64,000 nt of DNA from Osedax fenrisi (GCA_964019155.1 OZ025244.1:11117155-11181154); one strand, 5' to 3'; shown: positions 1 to 12,649, numbered from the stretch's first letter. Translations and numbers: made by a program. The notes: generated from the letters alone by a model not told the origin.

Positions 1-474
1 TATATCAAATTATATCTTTCCAGCTTTCCGCCTTTATACCTTTCCAGTTATATAATCTAACCTATATTAAATGAATAATTTATATATATTATAAAATTAG
101 ATTAATATTATAAAAATATAAATATACAATTAATCTATATTAAATATCATTTACTATTAACTACGTAGTTCTCCTTTGCTTAAAGTTATAATACATATGT
201 CCTCACTATCGCTGACGTATAACCATCCTTATCACCTCCTAAATACCATCTTAATAACACTTTAAAACCTATTCGTTATACTACGACTGACTGTACCGGA
301 GAAATATCACATCAAATAATATAATGAACAATACAACAAAAGAAAAGTAAATAAAATAACTAACGATAAACGATGATAAACTAAGTATACTCAAATACTA
401 TAATAACGCACTTGTCACCACTTTTACGCCACTCGTCACCACTTTAACGCCACTTTAACACCTCCTCGATACAG
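1..474. other. AT-rich upstream/intronic sequence
   Basis: No gene is visible. The stretch ends in a short pyrimidine tract and AG (473-474) that would serve as splice acceptor for the exon at 475. It is probably intron of the same host gene, whose earlier exons would lie left of the window. Confidence 0.4.
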
Positions 475-603
475 AACCTGGTGAGAGAATGGAGCGAGAA
501 GGACGAGGCGGACAAGGAGTTCGAACCTTTCTACCGAGCGATCAAAGCCGTCGCCAACTCGAGCGGAACCAAGTTCAAAGCTCGCGCCATCATGATCAAC
601 AGG
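475..603 (+). CDS. Internal coding exon of an unidentified host gene
   Basis: A 43-codon open exon bounded by a pyrimidine-rich acceptor (AG at 473-474) and a strong donor (GTGAGT from 604). It begins NLVREWSEKDEADKEF and ends KARAIMINR. Composition is far more GC-rich and codon-like than the AT-rich surroundings, and both flanking introns are phase 0. The peptide is charged and helical in character, with no signal or membrane segment. It joins in frame with the exons at 1423 and 2884. I do not recognise the protein family, so no function is assigned. Exon status rests on the splice signals, the open frame and the composition. Confidence 0.6.
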
Positions 604-1422
604 GTGAGTGTGACACCAGTGACTCACAGCGTGAGAGTTTTGATCGGTCCGTAGTCGGTACTGGGAAGTTTTAAGGAATTCTAATCCACTACGCGAGATT
701 TCGGCGTTTATTTTCTAATGATTTAGTGATTTACTACTACTACTACTACTATTTTGAATTTATTCATTTCAAACTAAACGTATATAAGCTGAAAAAAAGG
801 CAAAATTCCGTACATTCCAATCGGGCACGGCGAATTTAATATTTCGCCGATCTAAAATCGCACTATCGTAGTAGTTTCGATAATTATACAAACGTTTATT
901 TCATACTAGATTCGTATACGCAATGGTAAACATTACGATGAACAGTACCACTAATACTAGAGTTAACGATTCGTCACCATCGTAATAAATACCATTTTGC
1001 CTTTATTTTAAGTTTAATAATCCATTTAACCCCGCAACACATAGAATCCGGCAGACGAAGTAAGTTTACCGAGTGTTTACCCCGCCCCACCCTAGTCGAG
1101 TCGTACCCTCATTTCTCTCCATCTCTCTCTCTCTGTACGTGTCTAACCGGGTGTTAACGACACAAGATAACACCATCCATCCGTAGTAACCTAGTGTTTG
1201 ATAGGCTAGTCTGTGAATTAGCCTAGCCCCACGCCTACCTCTCAGGCTGTCGGGGTTATATTCTATATAACTCGTAACTCACCTTCATTTTAGCGCCGGG
1301 CGATGCGAACTACTACGTAGCTTAGTTAGACTAGAACCCCGTTAATAATAAGCCCCGCCCACATCCGTGTAAGGGGCGTTACGTTTCTATCAATAACCCT
1401 CGTAATCTCATCTTCGGTTCAG
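604..1422 (+). other. Intron (phase 0) between exons 475-603 and 1423-1497
   Basis: GTGAGT at the left edge and TTCGGTTCAG at the right edge define an intron of about 819 bp. It holds a short (CTA)n tract near 733-752 and otherwise nothing I recognise. Its middle (1020-1400) is less AT-rich than most intergenic sequence here and has CG-containing patches. Confidence 0.5.
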
Positions 1423-1497
1423 CAAATGTCACAAATGTCAGACGGACTTATCAGCATGTACGAGTACGAAGAAAGCTATGACGGACAGGACGATAAC
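1423..1497 (+). CDS. Short internal coding exon, acidic/tyrosine-rich
   Basis: A 25-codon exon between an AG acceptor (1421-1422) and a GTAAGC donor (1498). It reads QMSQMSDGL at the start and SYDGQDDN at the end. It is phase 0 at both ends, matching the previous exon. The peptide is acidic with three tyrosines, like a low-complexity linker near a C terminus. A second possible acceptor lies 18 nt into the exon and would drop six codons in frame. No family recognised. The call depends on splice consensus and frame continuity. Confidence 0.5.
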
Positions 1498-2883
1498 GTA
1501 AGCCACGCCCCCTACTCTACGACCCCCCCCCCCCCCCCCGCCCCCCCTTTAAGACACGCATGATTCTTGAGATAAACTCTTATCGCATGCGTAAGTGTGT
1601 GCGTGCATGCGTGAGTATGTGTGTTAATTTGAATACATTTAAAGGTTTGTTTAAATTTAGAACATTTTTATCTAAGTGGAAAAAACTTACGATTACCGTT
1701 TTCGGAATATCTTCGTATGATTAACATTTTATTAAATTATAATAAATAATATATATTTATTGTAATTTAATCTATGATTATCTATTTAACTCGATTGCAA
1801 GTTTTTACGATAATATATTGCGATTAATATTTAATTATTTCTACGTAAATATTTCCAACAACTTTGCATTACTTATTCATACATACCTGGTCTCTCATTA
1901 ATTCAATGTTATTTCCGCTGTAAGTACAATAATATGGATCGTAAAACATCGCTACAATAGCCTATAAACATAATTTTCAATTTAATATTTAGATTATTAA
2001 TTTTATATTTAAATATCCTAATTCTGATACGATAGCGATCGATAGACTGATAACAATATTCCTATAAGTTCCGGTATCGTCGGTATCTAGGCAACCTCTC
2101 TCTCTCAGCACATATCTGTAATACTATCCTATTATCCAGACCACTCCGGATACACTACTTTCCCTGGAATACCTCCTAGATATACGTATTCGCTGTACAC
2201 TAACCACTAACCCACGGGGTTGTACGTAGACGGTTTCACGTAGACAATGTACACTTGCGAGCATCGAAGTCAGGTCACCGCTATGTTCAGCGCTTCGCTC
2301 GCGGTGTAAAGTACGCGTTTTGTGAGAAAATCATCTATTAATAGTGTCGTGAATATAATCTCTTTATCAGTCGAGACTACGAGTATTCGAATGCGGTATA
2401 CCTCAAAAGTATACCCCGTAAGTATACTGTATTGAAACCCAGCCTAACGCGACATTATATATCACATTATCGTAGTGTACGAAGTCTCAATGAAACCAGC
2501 ATATTTACAACAACAATAACAACAACAACAACAACAACAACAACACTAATACCACTAACTCTGCACGGTGTAGATGACTATTACTCTATCTTTACCTTTC
2601 TACCGGCTTTATTTCTAATCTAACTCTTGTTTTCCCTTCCTCTATTTTCCCTCCCTTTCTCCCGAATTGAGTTTTCTCGTTACATACACATATATGTGTA
2701 TATATGTGTATTCTATAGCATGATTTTCTTTTCGCCATTCGCATGCCTATTCACATATACGATACTATTATTCAATCCATCTATCCATCTCTCTCTCTCT
2801 CTCTCCCACTCCCACTCTCTATATGCGATCTTAACTTCCGATCGGTTAATAAACACACCCCCTCCCATCCTCTCACTCACTAG
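1498..2883 (+). other. Intron preceding the terminal exon
   Basis: Donor GTAAGC at 1498 and acceptor CACTCACTAG ending at 2883. The interval contains a 17-base C run (1523-1539) followed by G and seven more C, an (ACA)n tract near 2507-2544, and a CT-rich tract near 2789-2808. I see no further exon, but a small one could be missed. Confidence 0.45.
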
Positions 2884-2961
2884 ATGCTGGCCATGTCTGG
2901 ACCGAGGAAGAGTCTGGTCAAGCAAAAGAACGATAAGAGTTCCACGTGTTGTCTGCAGTGA
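2884..2961 (+). CDS. Terminal exon encoding a CaaX-type C terminus (CCLQ)
   Basis: After the CACTCACTAG acceptor a phase-0 frame runs 25 codons to TGA at 2959-2961. It begins MLAMSGPRKSLV and ends KSSTCCLQ. The final four residues CCLQ fit the CaaX prenylation pattern. A neighbouring cysteine and an upstream basic stretch (PRKSLVKQKNDK) fit a doubly lipidated, membrane-anchored protein. That is inference from the tail only; enzymology and family are unknown. The exon could instead be an unrelated first exon, since it starts with ATG, but its acceptor and phase match the two exons upstream. AATAAA signals follow at 3444 and 3560. Confidence 0.5.
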   Translation: MLAMSGPRKSLVKQKNDKSSTCCLQ

Positions 2962-3025
2962 AGCTCCGCCTCCTGCAGTGAAGCTCCGCCTTCTGCATTG
3001 GAACTCCGCCCACTCCAGTGAAGGT
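2953..3025 (+). repeat. 20-bp tandem repeat overlapping the stop codon
   Basis: About 3.5 units of a 20-bp motif containing GTGAAGCTCCGCC. The first unit supplies the last codons and TGA of the terminal exon, so the stop codon is repeated downstream. Confidence 0.7.
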
Positions 3026-3732
3026 CGTCGGGAAGAGCTCAATAACTTAATAGTCGACTACTTCGTTATTATTATCTTCGTCTTACTATTCGTATATACT
3101 CAAATATATATATATTATATATATTTATACATATTTATATATATATATATATATATACATTGCTGATACTAATATTTGCATACCTTTCATGTCTATTATT
3201 ATACAGTATTATTTGACAGCACACCTATGTATATCACCGACGATCCTATAAACGGAATAATTGCAAGGTCGAACGCGTGAGTCAAGGTCACACCAACGAT
3301 CGACGCCCTCTATATTTCTATTATCGTTGTGATTCCGAGTCGATCACTATATATTTTCGATGTATATTTAATTTTGTACGATAATCGCGCTATAATATTA
3401 TATGTTATTTATATATTATATATAATTTATATATATATATATTAATAAATTTGTATAAATAAGCCTTCTTTTATATAAATTGCAGTGATATTTAATCCAT
3501 TTATATAGATTAAACTATATATATATATATATGTTGTAATATTTCAATAGCCAGTACATAATAAAACACTTGGTATTTTAAACCCATTTATCTATTTCAT
3601 ATTTTTATATATTTATTAAATCCATATAATTCTCATTAGTGATATTATGTATGTATATATGTTTAATATATGTATTAAATATCAACTTAGTATACTATTT
3701 TTGTAGTTAACAACTATTAATAATACATATAT
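3026..3732. other. AT-rich 3' flank
   Basis: Long TA-rich runs and AATAAA motifs at 3444 and 3560 that could act as polyadenylation signals for the exon at 2884. No other feature seen. Confidence 0.4.
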
Positions 3733-4415
3733 AATAGATTATTTTGCCAAAGAACGAAAGGATATGCGTAGTAAAGGAAAGTATGAAGAATATCGAAAGT
3801 TTAACGCAGCATTTCAGAAGAAAGCAAGACAAGATAAAGAGCAAAGTATCAGAGAAAAATACAGACAAATTGAAGAGTTAAATAAAATAGGTAAGACTAG
3901 AGACTTATTCAAAGAAATAAAAGAGATGACTGGCTCACGAAGCTCAAGAGGTTGTGCTATGAAATTAAGTAATGGAAAAGTGGTTTCTGAAGAAAAGGAA
4001 ATAAAAAAGAGATGGCATCAATATACTGAAAATCTATATAGAAGAGATATTAATATGAATGATATTATTATTTTTAATGTACATTTATATGAAGATGAAC
4101 CTGATGTGTTAGAGATAGAAGTAAATGAAGCAATACAGCACATATCTAACAGAAAAGCTCCAGGTTGTGATGGAATACCGATAGAGTTTCTAAAAGCAGG
4201 AGGAGATGAGGCAATTAGAGTCATGACAAATCTATGTAATAGCATATGGAAAATGAAGACATGGCCAAATGATTGGAAGAAGTCCATATATGTCCCTATT
4301 TACAAGAAAGAAGATTAAAAAGAATGTGGGAATTATCGAACTATTGCCTTAATCTCACATGCTAGCAAAATACTTCTAGGTACAATCATTTCAATTTTGG
4401 AGAAATGTAATGTAA
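3733..4415 (+). pseudogene. RTE/BovB-like LINE fragment (endonuclease-RT linker and start of RT)
   Basis: An open frame (3764-4318, open upstream to about 3735) encodes the region between the endonuclease and reverse transcriptase of an RTE-type non-LTR element. Diagnostic pieces are the lysine/glutamate-rich linker, GKTRDLFKEIKEMTG, the KKRWHQYTENLY segment, KAPGCDGIPIEFLKAGG and WPNDWKKSIYVPIYKKED. After a stop at 4316 the same frame continues with a GNYRTIALISHASK block typical of RT motif 1-2, then breaks at the fold-back at 4383. No endonuclease domain lies upstream and no catalytic YADD lies downstream, so this is a dead fragment cut at both ends. BovB/RTE clade is from motif memory; L1-like relatives are less likely. 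Confidence 0.8.
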
Positions 4416-4450
4416 TATTACATTAAATTTCTCCAAAATTGAAATGATTG
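4383..4450. repeat. 68-bp fold-back (inverted duplication) at LINE truncation point
   Basis: Two 31-nt arms differing at one base flank AATATT, itself palindromic. The left arm is the last readable part of the LINE frame, and the right arm is its reverse complement. Fits strand-switching at the moment the LINE copy was broken. Confidence 0.85.
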
Positions 4451-5270
4451 TAAATACCATATATATACCAAGAATAAATAAAGGTGATTTCATATTAACT
4501 GATATACCAGTAGATGTACCTGAAGCCATATCTGAAGCCTACCATTTTTACAATACTCATCCAAGATTATATCAGTACAGTTATTGATAATACAAGATAA
4601 TGCAGGTTTTCTTGTCGAGAATCTGGTTGGACACAACGGTTTATAACATTATTTTCATTATTTTTAAATAATTGTTTAAACTTTCCTCCAACAATAGAAT
4701 AGTCTAACTAATGATATTTTGAAGTTACAGTAAAATGAATAATTATGACCTATATTTATATCATGTATAATTATATATCATACATTTTTATTACGGTATA
4801 ATTATTATTAATATATAATAATTTATTTAATAATATTTTTTTAGGGGGGATATCCCCCCCCCCACTATATTTTCAGGGGGTAGCAGATACATCCCCCGTC
4901 CCCCCCTAAAGTGTTGCCCATGGGTACTGCTTAACTACAAGCTTTGGGTACTATTTATACTTATCATACTTATACTTAACATTCCTACTAACCAGTCAAC
5001 CGTGATATTCAACAAGGGCGTTAATATCATAATGCATTTCATAACCTAAAGTCATATGCTTATCATCGTGACACCGTGTAGTTAGCATCTAGCTATCGAG
5101 TAATATAGTGATATACTTGAGATTTTAGACTAGCTTTTGTGGTATATTTGTCTATATCATTAATATAAATAAATAAAGAATGTGAAAATATATATTGACA
5201 TAAAGTGAACACAAATAATATTAAATAATTTGTTATAAGAATAATTATATATATTCGCCCCTTAGATATC
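4451..5270. other. AT-rich stretch with G/C homopolymers
   Basis: Mostly AT. A GGGGGGATATCCCCCC block at about 4844-4863, followed by GGGGG and CCCCC runs to 4910, can form a local fold-back. No gene seen. Confidence 0.4.

Positions 5271-5274
<4 letters not shown>

Positions 5275-5326
<52 letters not shown>
5275..5326. repeat. (TA)n microsatellite
   Basis: About 26 uninterrupted TA units, followed by imperfect AT repeats to 5380. Confidence 0.95.
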
Positions 5327-5333
<7 letters not shown>

Positions 5334-5491
5334 TTATAATTATACTATATATAATTATAATTATAATATATACTATATATATATACCGTTGTTCTTCCTT
5401 GGACGTCCAATTTTAGGAATCCGTGAACGAACGTTACTGATAATTTCAATTGTATGATCCTATAGCAATTACCAACAAATCTAATTCTTCT

Positions 5492-6126
5492 TTAAGGGGA
5501 TCCCGCACATTTAAATTGATAATAATTTATTTTTTTGTATATTTTGTTTTATTACATAATAATACTTATTGTAGTGTTTTTTAGTATCTGTAAAAAAAAT
5601 AGACATGAATTCAGTCTAGAAATAGCATAAAAATGTGTTTTATGACGATAAGATAATGCTATATTATATACTATTCAATATTACATTTTTATGCTGTCCA
5701 ACTTCAAACGCTGTTTTCTCAGAATAATTATTTTGCGCTAGGTATGTGCATTCAAAAATATAGAACATAAAAACTATTATAATTATAATATTAATTTTTT
5801 TTGCTTTAGAATTTAATTATGTGAATAGTAAAATAGAGAGCTAATTAATAAAATGTATAGAATTCATTGTATAAAATGATAATTTCTATAGAAATACCAT
5901 CATTTTTGTATCGCTAATTTTTAATTTAGATATATATAATATAATAAATAATAATATTAAAAATAACTTTCTATTTTCCTATGCATGTATATGTTATGAA
6001 TACATTACAAAAAAAAGTAGGTCAATTGAATGAATAGAATATCAGTTCTATTTTTTTTAGTATATTTTTCCCATTTATTTATACACGAAATTGGCAAATT
6101 GCGTATTATGTGCGGGATCCCCTTAA
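5492..6126. mobile_element. TIR transposon with TTAA target duplication (piggyBac- or Kolobok-like MITE)
   Basis: TTAA at 5492-5495 and 6123-6126 flank perfect 15-bp inverted termini GGGGATCCCGCACAT (5496-5510 and complement 6108-6122). The interior is about 600 bp, AT-rich, with no long frame, so it is non-autonomous. TTAA duplication is characteristic of piggyBac and Kolobok. The G-rich start does not look like the CCC start of classic piggyBac, so I do not choose between them. Confidence 0.88.
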
Positions 6127-6294
6127 TGTATCAATCGTACGGTATAAGTGAATATATTCTAGGATAGTTTCCGTAGATGATTTATGGTTGGATGTGATTT
6201 CCATGAGATATTCAGTACTGGATTTAACATTCTATAGAATGTAAATATAATATATTATATTTACAATCTTATATTTTCTCTAAATGTGTTGTTA

Positions 6295-6455
6295 CCCAGC
6301 AAACAGTAGGAGCAGCATAATAGCAGCATAACAGCATATTCTAGAGCCTCAAATGTTTATATTGTGCTATTATGCTGCTATTAAATGTATATTATGCTGC
6401 TATTAATTTGTCACGCTATTATGCTGCTGTTATGCTGCTCTTACTGTTTGCTGGG
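6295..6455. mobile_element. MITE family 'CCCAGCAAACAG', copy 1
   Basis: Inverted termini CCCAGCAAACAGTA (left 6295) and its complement ending 6455, flanked by TA/TA. Almost the whole 161 bp is foldable and built from GCAGCATAATAG-like units in both orientations. Sister copies are at 27296, 29512 and 57940. Confidence 0.9.
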
Positions 6456-6457
6456 TA

Positions 6458-7035
6458 AGCTAACATTTCCTTGACATCCTCATCTTGTCATATTTCACTC
6501 CATGAAAAGCCTGCAGGCTTTTGTGATACAGCTGCTTATAAGTCTTTTTTACTGAATTCATTTGGCTGCCAAGTGGTATATTTCCCAAAACCTTAAGGTA
6601 GGACCTATGTACAATTTCTACATTTTTTAATCGAGTTTCGTGTAGAGATTATAATCTATAGATATCATATATATATATATATATATCATCTTTTTAGCTG
6701 AAAGCCATATATTCGCTTTTCTTTACATTGACGTGAATAATTACTGTTTTTTTTATTTTTCTTGCAACGTATTACGGAGTTTACTACCTACCAACCTACC
6801 CACAGAACCAAGAGTATGTAGATTAGTCGCAGAGTGGAATTCATTCTATATGTAAATAGGATGTAGGTAAATGAAATAAAGTGTACAGATGATAACAAAT
6901 ATAAAACAGACAAGTATTTACACTTAGGCGCGCGAGGTCCGTGCAATCAACCCAGCGTATACACCGACATTTAGTTTTAAGTTGTTATGTAGACCCCGGA
7001 TGTAAACATGTTGATTTCTGTTACGTAATACGAAG
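6458..7035. other. No gene seen
   Basis: AT-rich with a short TA tract at 6667-6686. A slightly less AT-rich patch at 6920-7030 carries no recognisable motif. Confidence 0.4.
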
Positions 7036-7037
7036 TA

Positions 7038-7976
7038 GGGGAGAGCGGGGCAGGTTGAGTCATCTCAATTATTTCTGCTATTAATAAATATCTTAATGTA
7101 ATTTTTAATACATGTATACACAATTATATTTAGCATTAGTATAACAACTCAACAAATATTTATTTTAACTAATTAAAATATTATTTAATTATTAATATTT
7201 TATGAAAATCTCGTTAGTGGGACAGTAAGTTTAAATTTGATATTATTAATATATTTTGTAATAATATAGTAGTATTAATGGTATATTAATAAAGTATATT
7301 TAATATACTATATATTATAAAATTTAAAATTAAAAAATTATCACTCACAAATTAATTAGATTACTTTTATATATACTAGTGATATGGGGCAGGTTGACCA
7401 TAGTAAAACGGGGCAGGTTGACCATAGGGTCAATCTGCCCCGTTTATCATTAAACATATTTATTCATTAATTTATATAATTAATTAATGACTTATTTAAA
7501 TAATAATAATAATCTAATTAATTAAATATATAATTGAGTAATTATTTTAAATAATTAAATAATTGGTTTATATGCTGGATTAAAACATAGAAAATCTAAC
7601 CTCTCACCTAATCTAACCTCTCGCTTTAAAGGTTTCATTAGTTTTGATATTAATATTGGTGCATATACTTGTTAATATACTAATAAATATAAATATATAA
7701 CTTTAACTATGTTTATTTTTTAAATATATCTTTAATTTTGCATTTTTTCTACCTGGCTCAACCTGTCCCATTAGACGGGGCAGGTTGAGCCAATTAAAAA
7801 AAAAATTAAAATGTAATTATATAATTAATTATTTATCATTACACTGATTTATGAATGTTTTTAATTGATCATAAACTATATATATCTTATGCACTTTATT
7901 TTATTAAAATATATTCATAACATTATAAGATACATCTGTTTTTATAAAAACTGGCTCAACCTGCCCCGCTCTCCCC
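7038..7976. mobile_element. TA-flanked TIR element, keyword GGGGCAGGTTGA
   Basis: A 22-bp identical inverted terminus begins GGGGAGAGCGGGGCAGGTTG (left from 7038; complement ends 7976). TA at 7036-7037 and 7977-7978 is the target duplication. Inside, the same GGGGCAGGTTGA string recurs at 7384-7420, inverted at 7431-7441, and in both orientations at 7750-7790. No transposase frame, so non-autonomous. Confidence 0.92.
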
Positions 7977-8050
7977 TACATCTAAATGTATATTTCATTA
8001 ATCTATATATCTACAACTTTGACTTCATAACATATATATATATATAATTT

Positions 8051-8081
<31 letters not shown>

Positions 8082-8102
8082 TATTTATATAATTTACAAT
8101 AT

Positions 8103-8645
8103 ATCTTTAACAATTAGGGTACAGAGAATTCAATTTATAGGGTACAAATCGTTAACATATCACAATAATTTACCATGTAGGGTATACCACCTACCCTAAA
8201 TAGGGTATACGAGTTTTAAACTCACTATAGGGTGAACCTAGTAGGGTCAAATATACATATTGTTAGGATAGGCTAGTTAGTTAGTAGCCTACAAATATGT
8301 TAAATATTAGGGTACATGACTGTTAATGCTCTAGTGTACACTCTATATATTTATTAGGGTACAGTTATGTTAAATATTAGTATAAGTGATTATTATATGT
8401 ACATATCATGCAATTCAAGTATGGTACATATAATACAATTGCATTAGGGTACACGCCATGTACTACACGGTATCATATAAGTATGGTACAATTAGCTCAA
8501 AGTATTTAGGGTACAGTTTGTTTATTTTTAGGGTACTGATCGTATTTATTCAAATTGTACCCTAATTAGGGTACGGCTATGGGGACACTACTTAGGAACC
8601 TACACCCTATAAAAGGCACTCGCTGTACCCTAATTTTTAACAGTG
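8103..8645. mobile_element. CACTGTTA-type element, keyword AGGGTAC
   Basis: The right terminus is the complement of CACTGTTAAAAATTAGGGTA (ends 8645). The left terminus at 8103-8122 is degenerate but keeps TTAACAATTAGGGTAC. About fifteen AGGGTAC/GTACCCT motifs occur in between in both orientations. Shares its terminus with elements at 37321, 40836 and 44970. CACTG ends suggest EnSpm/CACTA-like, unproven. Confidence 0.75.
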
Positions 8646-9419
8646 TATGTATTATATTATCCATTATATATCGTATATAATATTCCTATACCTTCTTGGT
8701 AATACGAAGAAATGCAGCCAATACATTCAATTTACTGTATTAATACAATAGTAGAACGAATACTTGTTACTACTAATATATGTCATTATAATGATATATT
8801 GTTGAAATAGTATACTATTTAGATACTTATATATAATTACAGTATAATCAGTGTATACTTTTAATTTACTAGACATTATAAAACGAAATAGCAAACGTGT
8901 GAGCTATATATTTAAAATTGTAATCGTTTTCTCTATATATATATTCTTGTTTTCTTCCAAACCACTTTTATAAATATTCATATATTACTTTAGGCATATT
9001 ATAAATATTATTATATTTATTTATTCCCGTTGTACTATCTTGGCTATATAATTAAAGTATACATATTACATATATTATTACATGTATTACTATTATAATA
9101 GTAACAATATATTTGTAATTATAGTTTTAATCCCGTTCAGTTTTAATGTCGTATTAATAAGTTATTATACTTTTAAATAAAATTATCCGTTTTTTATAAC
9201 ATTTAAATAATAGGTATAATTATCGTATATATTATTTAAATATTTAATAATATAATTTCTTTCTAATTCACTTTCGCCTTGCCGTGCTGGACAGTCGTGC
9301 GTAGGTTGTAGCTCATAAATCTATGGTGATGGGTATATTATATTCTGGTAACTTCGAGCATGTCACAAAGGTATGTGATGAACAGTCTAACTAAATAAGA
9401 GATATTTCAGTATACCTAT
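8646..9419. other. No gene seen
   Basis: AT-rich throughout; only a short GC patch near 9275-9310. Probably worn transposon sequence. Confidence 0.35.
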
Positions 9420-9423
9420 AGGA

Positions 9424-11527
9424 GTGGCGACTACTGAATTAAACAGCCAAGAAAACCCATTATGCAATTACAACCAACTAACACAATGGTTAATTTACCT
9501 GGTAAGAACGTACCCAATGTCGAAGTTATTTGAACTACATCATATCAATATTACAGATTATCTCCAAACCCGAAAGGAAGTGATAATCTCGATAACCAAG
9601 GCAAAAATACAGGAAATAGTAGGCTTATCATCACTATATGGTATAGGGTAAGTATAATTGGAATCGTTTATCACAAATATGTACATGACGATGAAATAAA
9701 ACTAGAGAAATGTGGAGAATACACTATAGTTATTATATATATAATAACTTCATTAGCTTGGGGAAATTCAAATAGCGCATCATCTGGAGGAATTAGCATA
9801 TTGATTATAATCAATAATAATTAGTAATGATGCATTAAAATCACTAACTTGTGTGATAAAATGGAATAACCGGATTTTAATTGTTAACTTTGATGGTATT
9901 CCAAAGACAACCATCAATAACACTACTCTTCTTGTGAGGGTAGTGAAACAGCTGAAAGTTACTATGCCGATTTAACCAAGGCAACTGCTTCGATACCCAA
10001 ACATAACTTTCTAAATGTTATGGGAGGTTTTAATGCTCATCTTGTTTCAACACCTAAAAACAAATATACATATCGTGATAAAACAAACCTAAATGGATAA
10101 TTATTATATGACTATGCTCAAGAAGCTGACCTTTTGATAGCAAAAACACATTTTAGGAAAAGAAATGGAAATCTATGGACATTCATATCAGATTTTAACG
10201 GTATAAAGACACAAATCGACTTCATAATAGTACGCAAAAAATGGAGAAATAGGATCAGAAAATGTGAATATATAATAGCTTCTGTAATATTCGTTCTGAC
10301 CGTAGAATTATAAGTATCAAAATAAAATTAATTCTCAGAGCACAAAGGAAAAAAGTTGCAACACCTGCATATAAGTGGTTAATACTAAAAATAAGAAGAC
10401 GGCTCTTGAATACCGTAACATGGTCACGCAGATATATATTGAACTTAACAATGTTAAGGAATACAATTTAGAACCTTCTAAATCTTATGAACATGTATCA
10501 TAGTAAACAAATAGGCTTCGAAAACTCTCTTACTAAAGAAACAGAAAGTTGCATGTCCAGCTCTACGTGCAGATATTGACGAACCTCATAAAATTATGAA
10601 CGAAGATTATAAACTTTATAGGATTTCAAATTCAGAATAGGATTAAGATAACCTTCATGAAGCAAACAATAAATTAAAGGACATATACTTCAAAATAGCA
10701 AATAAAAATATTGAAAAAACAGTAAAAGAAATAGAAAATGCAAATCAAGTGGCAAACCATTCAAAATTCTGGAAAACAATAAACGATATGACTGGGAGGA
10801 AATCAGCCAAGAAAGGAATAATTAAAGGAGACAAAAACGAAGAAAGAATCAACAAATGGTTCAATCATTTTAGACATCTTCTCGTGGGGCAAATATCGAT
10901 GAAACTGATAACTTTGAAACTGATACTATATTTTAATGAAAATTCGACATTATTACTGAAGTGTTTACAAAAGAAGAGTATCTAGCTGTAAATAATAACT
11001 TATTAGATGTAAAATATGTTGTATCGGATGGTTTTGCATCCGAAGCAATTAAATTCGATGATAGTATACTTGAACATGCAAACAGAGTAGGTATTAATCG
11101 ACGTCAAAAACTAACCCAATTGTCCTTTTATAATATAAAAAAAATATTCTCAAAGCTGGTAATTTAAATGAAGTTGATAATTACAGACATTGCTTTATTT
11201 TACTTATATAGGTTTACTTATAGGTTATATAGGTTTACTTATATACTTATATATATATACCTACCTACAAACAAAATGATACTTAATATAATTCATCCAT
11301 TAATAAACTCCCTTCTTACAAATAATCAAAACAGATTTAGGCCTGAGAGATCGATAACAACTCATATTTTGTCTATACTAAGATTGATAGAAGGGAGACA
11401 ATCTAACAATCTGAAGGCAATAATCACTTTTGTTAACTTTAGGAAAGCATTTGATAGAATTAACATAAGTAGTATGTTCAATATTATCTCTGCTTATGGC
11501 ACACCTAGAGCAATAATAGATATATAG
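9424..11527 (+). pseudogene. Degenerate RTE-X-like LINE (endonuclease to RT motif A)
   Basis: Successive short frames on the + strand rebuild the order of an APE-type LINE. At 9424-9651 is an N-terminal remnant. From 10017 comes VMGGFNAHL, the endonuclease GDFNAH motif with D changed to G, then a block ending TQIDFIIVRKKW (10208-10250). At 10749-10985 is a linker with FWKTINDMTGRKS, and at 11276-11527 the RT start with INSLLTNNQNRFRPERS and FRKAFDRI (motif A region). It stops before the catalytic YADD. Many frameshifts and stops make it long dead. The closest relatives in this window are at 35757-37005 and 19150-20225, which supply the missing RT C-terminal part. Confidence 0.8.
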
Positions 11528-11529
11528 GT

Positions 11530-12570
11530 TCTATATACAGATTCTAATATAATTAAATAATTTTGTTACTATTTCAATTATTGTTTATTATTTATTTTAA
11601 ATAACAACATTAAGATTCAGTCAAATACAAGAGTTATCTTGACTAAAAAGTATGTATAGAAATGAATTATGATATTAATTAATTAGTTAACTAATCTACG
11701 AAAACTTGTGTTTATTTGATTAGAAATATAGTTATCCAAGGATAGTTATAAGTATAGTTATCTAAGTTATCATATGCATATTACAAGGATTCCTATGTAG
11801 ATTTCCTATACTACATTCAGTTATATACGTTATTCAATTAATTCTTAAATAACAGTACATATAACTAGTTCTTAGTACATATAACAAACAATAAATTATA
11901 CATAGGTTGTACTAATAACTACATATGAACATAATAAACATGGCATATAATAGTATATATATAACATATACTAACTAAAGTATTAACATGCTAACTACAG
12001 CTATAACACTTGTTAAGGGTATCTAAATATGTTAACAATTATTTAATTATACGTGTTAAAAGTTGCTCAACAGAAATCAACAGCTCGGCATTTGTAACAC
12101 AACAGAGATCAATAGCTCGGTTAAATGGTTAATATTATTTGTATATGGAAGGATTAATATTATTTGAAAGATATTTATATTACATTTATTATGATAATAT
12201 ATAGAGTATTACATTTAAATTAAGTTTTATTTATATTTTAATTTCTACAAATCTATAATTTAAAAAAAATGTTGAACTAGTTTAATTGTCTATATAGTTT
12301 ACCATTTAAGGTCAAATACAAATATATGATAGGACTTACCAATACTTAAATATGTAAAAAATAATTTAAAACCTTAACTATAGTAGGCTATGATAATAGC
12401 TTTGATTATCGATAAACTATTAATTTATTCATATTTCGATGAGATATTTAGTTACGTGTGGATGAAAACAATACGATTAATGCATACATTTTATTATGAA
12501 CAATTGGTTACTATCACCTATAATTCTTTTTTTAAATCACACGATCCTGGACGGCTAGTCGACTATCTGT
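11530..12570. other. No gene seen
   Basis: AT-rich. Two near-identical AACAG-AGATCAA-AGCTCGG strings at 12068-12120 are the only local repeat noted. Confidence 0.35.
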
Positions 12571-12649
12571 AGGCTACCTACGTGGTTCATTGAAACGGAA
12601 GTAGATATGCAAAGGTCAAGTATATTATTCTCCGATTATTTGTTTATAG

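Noticed and set aside
2627..3166. 179-codon frame over the terminal exon
   Set aside because: Wrong frame relative to the spliced exons and mostly pyrimidine and TA repeats.
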